Source: Lotus japonicus (Eukaryota > Streptophyta > Magnoliopsida > Fabales > Fabaceae). Taken from it: 64,000 bases of DNA. Below are positions 58,443 to 64,000 of this stretch, piece after piece (the first letter of the stretch is position 1; every line of letters starts with the position of its first letter). The stretch lies in contig NC_080044.1 in the NCBI RefSeq assembly GCF_012489685.1, forward strand, positions 45,756,964 to 45,820,963, written 5' to 3'. Under the pieces are notes generated by a model. The model ran no database searches. It saw nothing but the letters and a program-made list of their open reading frames with translations, and was not told the origin of the DNA. The position numbers were made by a program, and so were the translations under genes.

Positions 58443-59572
58443 CAGTGGCGGATCCAGGACCATGGGGTCAGGGGGTTTAAATTTTTTAAATTAGCACATC
58501 GATAAAAATATAATTAAAAACAACTTAAAAATATTTGGGACATTGCACAAAAATACTAACCAAAAAATCACTTGAAAATTCACTCTCACGTTTAATTTTA
58601 AAAAGAACTCAAAGAGCTATCTGAATCAAGTGGAGGTTCTCTTGGATATGGATATAACAGAATTATGAAGAAACCCAAATCTCAATCCCCAGATTCATTA
58701 GATGAGACACAAGTCTCTAAAGGAACAACATGGAGATTACCTCATGTATACATAGAAGACGACAAAAGAAATCATTGAAGTTAAGAAAAACAAGGTGGCT
58801 TCTACCATGAAGCACCTCAAATGTGCTGCACCCATACAACACCTCTTTATGGCCATTGGATATACTGTATTTTTAATTAAGGGACCAGATTCAAAGATGG
58901 CAACAGTTCCAGTCTAATATGTCACAATACCATGTGAGTCCCAAAAACTGATTAGGTGACAATTCGTTTTTGGTCCTCAATGAATATCAAATTCACAAAG
59001 TCTCGCATATTGGGTTTCAATTGAGGAAAATGAACAGAGAGGATTACTATCAGTCAAATGGAGCGAAAATGGTGGTTTATTACTCAGATCTTACATGGTG
59101 TTGGACTTTTTCAACTTAGTCTTCATATGGTTTATTGCCCAAATCAATCTCTTGTGCACTATCTTCATGTACTATAGATCTCGTTCAACATGCTCTTCCC
59201 ATGTTGATTATCTTCAGCAAAACAAACAACCCACACCACCGTCCACCGCTGATTATCTTCAACCACACCAAACCTCAATCAGAACAAAACAAACCCACAC
59301 CACCGCGGTGCACAGGGAGAAAAAAAAAGCCCAGTTTTCTTCTTCAACCACCGCAGATTTGGCGACCATATGTTGATCGAAGCTCCACGGCGAGACCCAC
59401 AAGCACTGAGTCTCTGTCTGTGAGTGTGTGAGAGAGAGAGGTGCAAGTGGGGTCATGGGTGCAAACAAAAATTCTCAGAGGGGGTTCAGTTGAACCCACA
59501 AGGGTGTAGGTAGAATTTTTTTTTTCAGGGGGTTTAGTTGAACCCCCTCACTGCTACGTGGGTCCGCCCCTG
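58443..59572. mobile_element. hAT-type non-autonomous element, 1130 bp
   Basis: Ends CAGTGGCGGATCCAGGA and TGGGTCCGCCCCTG, same as the MITE at 44479. Target duplication GTAGGGAG is perfect (58435-58442 and 59573-59580). The interior has no transposase-like frame. It inserted into the LTR at 55480-59854. Confidence 0.88.
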
Positions 59573-59854
59573 GTAGGGAGTATGTCGATTTATGATGTCA
59601 TTGCATAATAGATTCTTTGTTGAATCTGTTTCTACTTGTTAGGTTCTGTAGGTCGTGTGCTTTGTCTTTACCCTCGGGTACTTGCCTTGTTCAAGGCTAG
59701 ATGTAATTTGCTTTACAGTGGGGAGTAAGCATGACATGTTTTGAAAATACTTTGAAGAGAAAATAATATACTCGTGTTTATTAATCCTTTTCGAAAACAT
59801 TGCATATTTATTTTAGCAGGTTACTATGGTGACCCCCGAAAGTCGGGCATTACA

Positions 59855-60225
59855 ATTGCCCTGCATCTTTACTGTGGTTGTTAGAATTTAGGTCGTCAAC
59901 CGTTAATGTTTGGCATGGAGGAAAAATTTTGGGGGGGGGGGGGGGGTGGGGAATCGGGTTCATCAATGGAGGGGGGGAAGTATTTTCATGAATTAAAAAT
60001 GTTTAAAGAAAATTTTATTATACGTGGACGCCACGTCATTTAATGAAGGCAGATCTGTTTGGTTAACTGAGGGAACCAAACGAATATAAGACGAAATGGC
60101 ATCAATCTCACAGTTTAGATAGATCAAGGAGCTTGACCGTACATTTCAAACACGGGAGTGCCTACCACACATTCGTGAAACATCAGGGGCCCAAATTGGA
60201 ATTAAGCCTATTTAAAAAAAAAAAC
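59855..60225. other. Junction between the LTR and duplication copy B, nothing recognised
   Basis: Includes a long G-run (59931-59946, then GGGG after one T). No gene. Confidence 0.5.
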
Positions 60226-61506
60226 AGGTTGGAAAACTTTCTGGCCTCAGGGCTGAAATACTTCATCACAATCACTACTATTCAAACTTCATCCTTCGAA
60301 TTAAGAGCAAGTATGTTTGAAACACCTTTAGATTTCTAGGGTTTTGCTTAATCAGGAAGGAAAACAAATTGTGGAAGAAGGTGAAAGATTCAAGCTCAAG
60401 TTCCTCCTGGTTTGTGATCCAGGATCCCTTATCATTAAGTGCTTCATAAAGGACCTTGTCAAATTGAAGTGATCGATTCCAATGGAAGTGGCCACCATGA
60501 ACTTCCAAGAGAGAGAATTTCATTAAAATCCTCAGTCAACAATCAAACATATACAGTGGGCTAAGGGCTTCAAGGTGAGTTCGTAGTTTCTCCATTATAT
60601 AACACATTCACACTACATAACAAAGAAACAATTGTTTTTAGAACCCAAATTCCAAATCCTTCTCGCATGTCCCTAAGCTTCCACAATGTATCCTTCAAAC
60701 CTTGGCTTTTCCCAAAATTTTGACATCAGGCAAAGGGACATGGATTTATATAAGAATAAGAAGATCAAGGTAATGTTGGCGTATCAGATTCTCAATAAAA
60801 CGTTTAGGCTTCAAATTTCATGCACCTCACATTCTCATCGTAGTAAACAAGCCACAGACTTGGTAAACATGCGGCAATATCCCAATAACGGACACAAAAG
60901 AACTGAAAATAAAATCCATAGACATGATACCTATGAATAGAAATTTAAACAAACAAGAATTTATACTGTAATGGATTAATTTAAAAATATTCAAGAAAAA
61001 ATGTTGAAAATTGTCTGAAGTTTTCATTATGACTTTCACACTTTTGCTAAAAGTCCTGCAGAGGTTCCACATTCAAATCAAGATGTGGTCTCTCAGCCGG
61101 CTCCCTTTGTGGTTCCTGGACTTCAAATCGAAGTGCTTGTGGTGGTTCCTCGTCATTCTGAGATTCTGCATTGCCTTGGATACATCTGTAGAAGGAGAAC
61201 ATGAGTGAAAAAGAGAAAAAATCGCATGGAAAAGAAAAAATGAGAGCAAAAGCGAGACCCACCTGATATTCTCACAAACAAATCTTTGTACATAATCATA
61301 GTTCGAGGGAACATCAAGATGTTATGAGCGTATATTTCTTTCTTCATCTCTCTGTTAACCTCATTGACCTCATTGAAATTGAACTTCTGAGTCCACATTT
61401 CAACAGTCTCAGGAACAGATGGAATAACCAAGGTTTTGACCTTAAGGCTGCATAGGAACTGGAAATAGGCAGTGACGACCATGAGAAATGTCTATATGTG
61501 ATATAA

Positions 61507-62070
61507 CACCAGAAGTTGAATGATGAAATATTTAGTTAAAGATATCAAGAGGGTCTTCAATTGTTTCCAGCAAGTTCATCTGAAGCATGTTTTCAGAGAG
61601 GCAAACTCGGTAGCGGATGCCTTTGCAAAGAATGGCATGGGGTTATTGTTGCCTATTAGGATTTATGATTTTGTCCCTGACTTTATCTCTATTCCTTTGC
61701 TTTTTGACTCTTGTAATACCCTTCATATTAGGGGGGATCTTCCTTAGTTTTGGGCGTTAGCCCCGTAATGAATCAAAAAAAAAAAGAACACACATTACAT
61801 ACATACATCAATTTACATACGGAGAATGTTCTCTGTCCACAATCTACTAACAACAACAACAATAACCCTATTCTACCTAACACTATATATATATATATAT
61901 ATATATCCTTGAAACAGAACAGACATCAGTTATTGTCTACAAATAACTGCCAACACGCAGTTTCCTATTATTAAATATACTTTCAAACTAAAGCTGCAAA
62001 TCTACCATCAATTATTTTCTACAAATAACTGTCATCCAGCAGTTAATCTGACCCATTCCCATCAACATGC
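61507..62070 (+). mobile_element. Insertion in intron 6 of copy B, including a LINE 3' end
   Basis: Intron 6 is 91 bp in copy A and 663 bp here. The extra DNA contains a plus frame with VHLKHVFREANSVADAFAKN, the end of a LINE RNase H domain, a stop at 61747, a short 3' UTR, and an A-tract near 61779-61790. About 280 bp more follows, with ACATAC and AT repeats. Boundaries come from the comparison of the two copies; no clean target duplication was seen. Confidence 0.65.
61884..61906. repeat. (AT)n microsatellite
   Basis: About 11 AT units within the intron 6 insertion of copy B. Confidence 0.9.
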
Positions 62071-64000
62071 ATATAATAATGTTTTGAAGGACAGTGATAG
62101 GAAACAAGTGTCTACACTTACGGATTCAATTTCCTTCATTAATGACCGGCAAATTCCTTGGCCCCTGTATGCCTTAACTGTGGCAATAAAGGGCATTTCC
62201 GCCATCCCTCTCCCATGGAACCTAAAGAGTCATGAAGTAGCAAGTCCATAACTATGTATCTCAATCTTTATTTAACGCAACAAAATTACAGATCTGACAT
62301 TGCTAAGTTTCAAAGAGTACTCACAAACTCACTAAACAAACCAAGTTGATAAGATTATTAAAAAAATGGAAAGAGGATACCTTATGGAAGCAGCAGCTAA
62401 GATCGCATCGTCTTTCTCCAGGACAAAGGTATAAAAGCGACTGAAGTCTACCCTACTGAGGTTTGCTCTGAACGGTAGATGGCAGAAATGGATCAAAAGG
62501 TTGAATTGTTGAAGAGTGTTAGGGGGGGAAACTATGACAGCAGCAGTAATGAGTTGTGTGCTCAAAGAGGAACAAAACTAGTGCTTACCTGTGACTGTAA
62601 ACAATACTTCGCACAACATTGATGCCCGTCTTTTTATCAATAATTGTCGCAAAAGTCTCATCCATTAACATCGAAGTAACTGCAACCTTCAAATTATTTT
62701 CTAGATATGTACTATTAGAAGCAGAGATAACATCTTTTGGATGGATAACCCTCCAAGAGTAGCTTTCAGAGATATCATTTCTGATTCCCAATGAGTTCTC
62801 CAGTTTCTCATAGATCTTTCACAAAAGACAAAGTCAAATTTCTAAAATATGATGGGAAAAAACACAAAAATATTCTCTTCCTCCTAACACCGTTCTTTTT
62901 GTGTATCAACCAAAACCAAACATAGTACTTGATTTACATCATTGACACAAAAATCACAGCGAGAATACATACCTCTCGGCAGCCTGGCCCACAGTATGAT
63001 TTTGTACGGCCAAGGTCTAGGAATTCTTCTGAGAAATCTTTTTCATAGAGTTTCAAGCACCCCGAATGAACTATAAAAGCATGAGAAGTACTGTTTCAGC
63101 TACATCAACTAATTTTGTTATTTAAATTGGGAGGAGAGGAGTCAACCAACCAGTTCGGTAAGTTAACAACTCCCGACCCCCTCTTTGTCTCGCAAAAAGA
63201 GGAAAATGGAGATCATGAGAAACTTACATTTCTTTTCGCATTGGGAGCATGTGACAAATACCTGACTCTCTTCCCCCAGCCTGCAGTATTTGCATTTACA
63301 ATATGGACACAACCAACCACTCTGGGACACCCTCTGCAGTTTAAGAGGAAAGAATTCACAATAATTATGTAGATCATCAAATAAAAAATCTAAACCAACA
63401 AAACTGTTTCAGGGAACATAAATAGACCCTTTTTCCAGAAAATGAAGTAAAAAATCAATTTGATTACCTCCATATCCATACATAAAGAATGATATGTGGA
63501 AGGACATGTGTCACAGCAGATCAAGTCTCCCCCATCTCCACAGATTGAACATGCACCATCATTTTGTTCTGCACTGTTTTCTTTGGGCACATACGAAAAC
63601 CGACATCGGAGTTTTTCCTTTTCATTATGCCAAGCAGTAATCAGGAGGTCCTGGAGGCGCGTACCTTTATGTTTGCGAAGGAGGCACGTACGTTCATGTT
63701 TGCAAAGGAGGTACATATGTTCATATGGTTCTCCAAGATCACTTCCAGCATGCTTCTCAAAGGTCCATACTGATATTTCCCTCTGGCAGCAGTAGCATAA
63801 TATACCACCCCTGGTAATTAATCCCGTCGCGGTTGGTACCTGCTCAGACCTATAAAAATAGCCCACTTGTTCAAATTCTTTAATACCCTCACGATCAATC
63901 AACCATGACAGAATGGTTCTTTGACATGACCTTCCTTGTAGAGGTAAAGGTGAACCTCTCCTTATGTTTATAGCTTGTCCTTTAGATGATGACGGACCTT

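Larger units (their letters stand above)
55480..59854 (+). repeat. 3' or solo-like LTR of a second, related chromovirus
   Basis: Starts TGTAAGACCCC and ends GGGCATTACA. Preceded by TAAGTTTCGA ... GAAACTTTCTTTTTTGGGGTAG, matching the 3' end of the chromovirus at 12204-12240, so a little interior is kept. Several blocks (about 55915-56045 and 56380-56410) align loosely with the LTRs at 3612 and 12241. Length is 4375 bp including a 1.1-kb hAT MITE. No partner LTR or gag-pol lies in the window, so the left part was deleted. Confidence 0.75.
60226..64000 (-). repeat. Segmental duplication, copy B (partner 23464-28780)
   Basis: Aligns with copy A through the 3' flank, last seven exons, introns and part of exon 1, continuing past the right edge. 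It lacks the LINE found in copy A at 24108 but has a different insertion in intron 6 (about 61507-62070). Confidence 0.85.
61047..64000 (-). pseudogene. PHD-finger / GNAT acyltransferase gene, IDM1-like, copy B (partial, frameshift in last exon)
   Basis: Exons on minus: from beyond 64000 to 63468, 63333-63228, 63070-62973, 62815-62589, 62467-62381, 62221-62122, 61458-61263 and 61185-61047, with the same splice sites as copy A. Exons 1-7 stay open and keep the PHD finger (CSICGDGGDLICCDTCPSTY, CPYCKCKYC) and GNAT core (MAEMPFIATVKAYRGQGICR). Exon 1 has an in-frame tandem duplication adding 9 residues near 63660-63710 (CKHERTCLLRKHKGTRL). Exon 8 lacks one base near 61184-61181 relative to copy A; with the same acceptor the frame shifts to a stop at 61075-61073 and loses the DLNVEP tail. 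An acceptor a few bases downstream (CCAAG) would restore it, so loss of function is not certain. The 5' end is outside the window. Confidence 0.75.

Overview
The window is plant nuclear DNA, most likely from a dicot and possibly a legume. The evidence is spliced genes with GT/AG introns, a plant GRF zinc-finger gene, a plant PHD-finger/acyltransferase gene pair, and plant transposon families (Ty3/gypsy chromovirus and Tat lineages, TRIM, CACTA, hAT MITEs, L1-type LINEs, tRNA-derived SINEs). The species call is inference; no organism-specific marker was identified.

Layout. 1-388 (minus) is the 5' end of a GRF zinc-finger gene that leaves the window on the left. 1703-2050 is a complete miniature LTR element (TRIM) with a perfect 5-bp target duplication. 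3612-16203 is a full-length Tekay/Del-type chromovirus with about 4-kb LTRs, an uninterrupted 1472-codon gag-pol and a perfect 5-bp duplication; it sits inside an older LINE RNase H relic. 16609-23460 holds a TRIM nested in another TRIM, two SINEs with 13- and 15-bp duplications, and a long-inverted-repeat MITE.

A segment of about 3.8 kb (23.46-28.67 kb) recurs at 60.23-64.0 kb, both on minus. It carries a nuclear-type PHD-finger plus GNAT acyltransferase gene of the IDM1-like family. Copy A can be assembled by hand into eight exons whose phases all agree (699 aa). Copy B runs off the right edge and has a one-base deletion in its last exon. Each copy has its own LINE insertion, made after the duplication.

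Between the copies lies a 20.1-kb Tat-lineage Ty3/gypsy element (34398-54537, duplication CCTTA). Its gag-pol is decayed. Downstream of pol it carries two antisense genes, each with a TATA-like box on the minus strand: a plant mobile domain (PMD) gene and a small coiled-coil gene. A 5.7-kb CACTA element (43383-49065, duplication AAG) has inserted between them, and a 398-bp hAT MITE (44479-44876, duplication GTGCTATA) lies inside the CACTA. To the right is the 3' LTR of a second, related chromovirus (55480-59854) with its own hAT MITE (duplication GTAGGGAG).

The host genes here are the GRF gene and the PHD/GNAT pair; nearly everything else is mobile DNA. The most unusual content is the antisense gene pair in the Tat element and the open reading frame inside the chromovirus LTRs.
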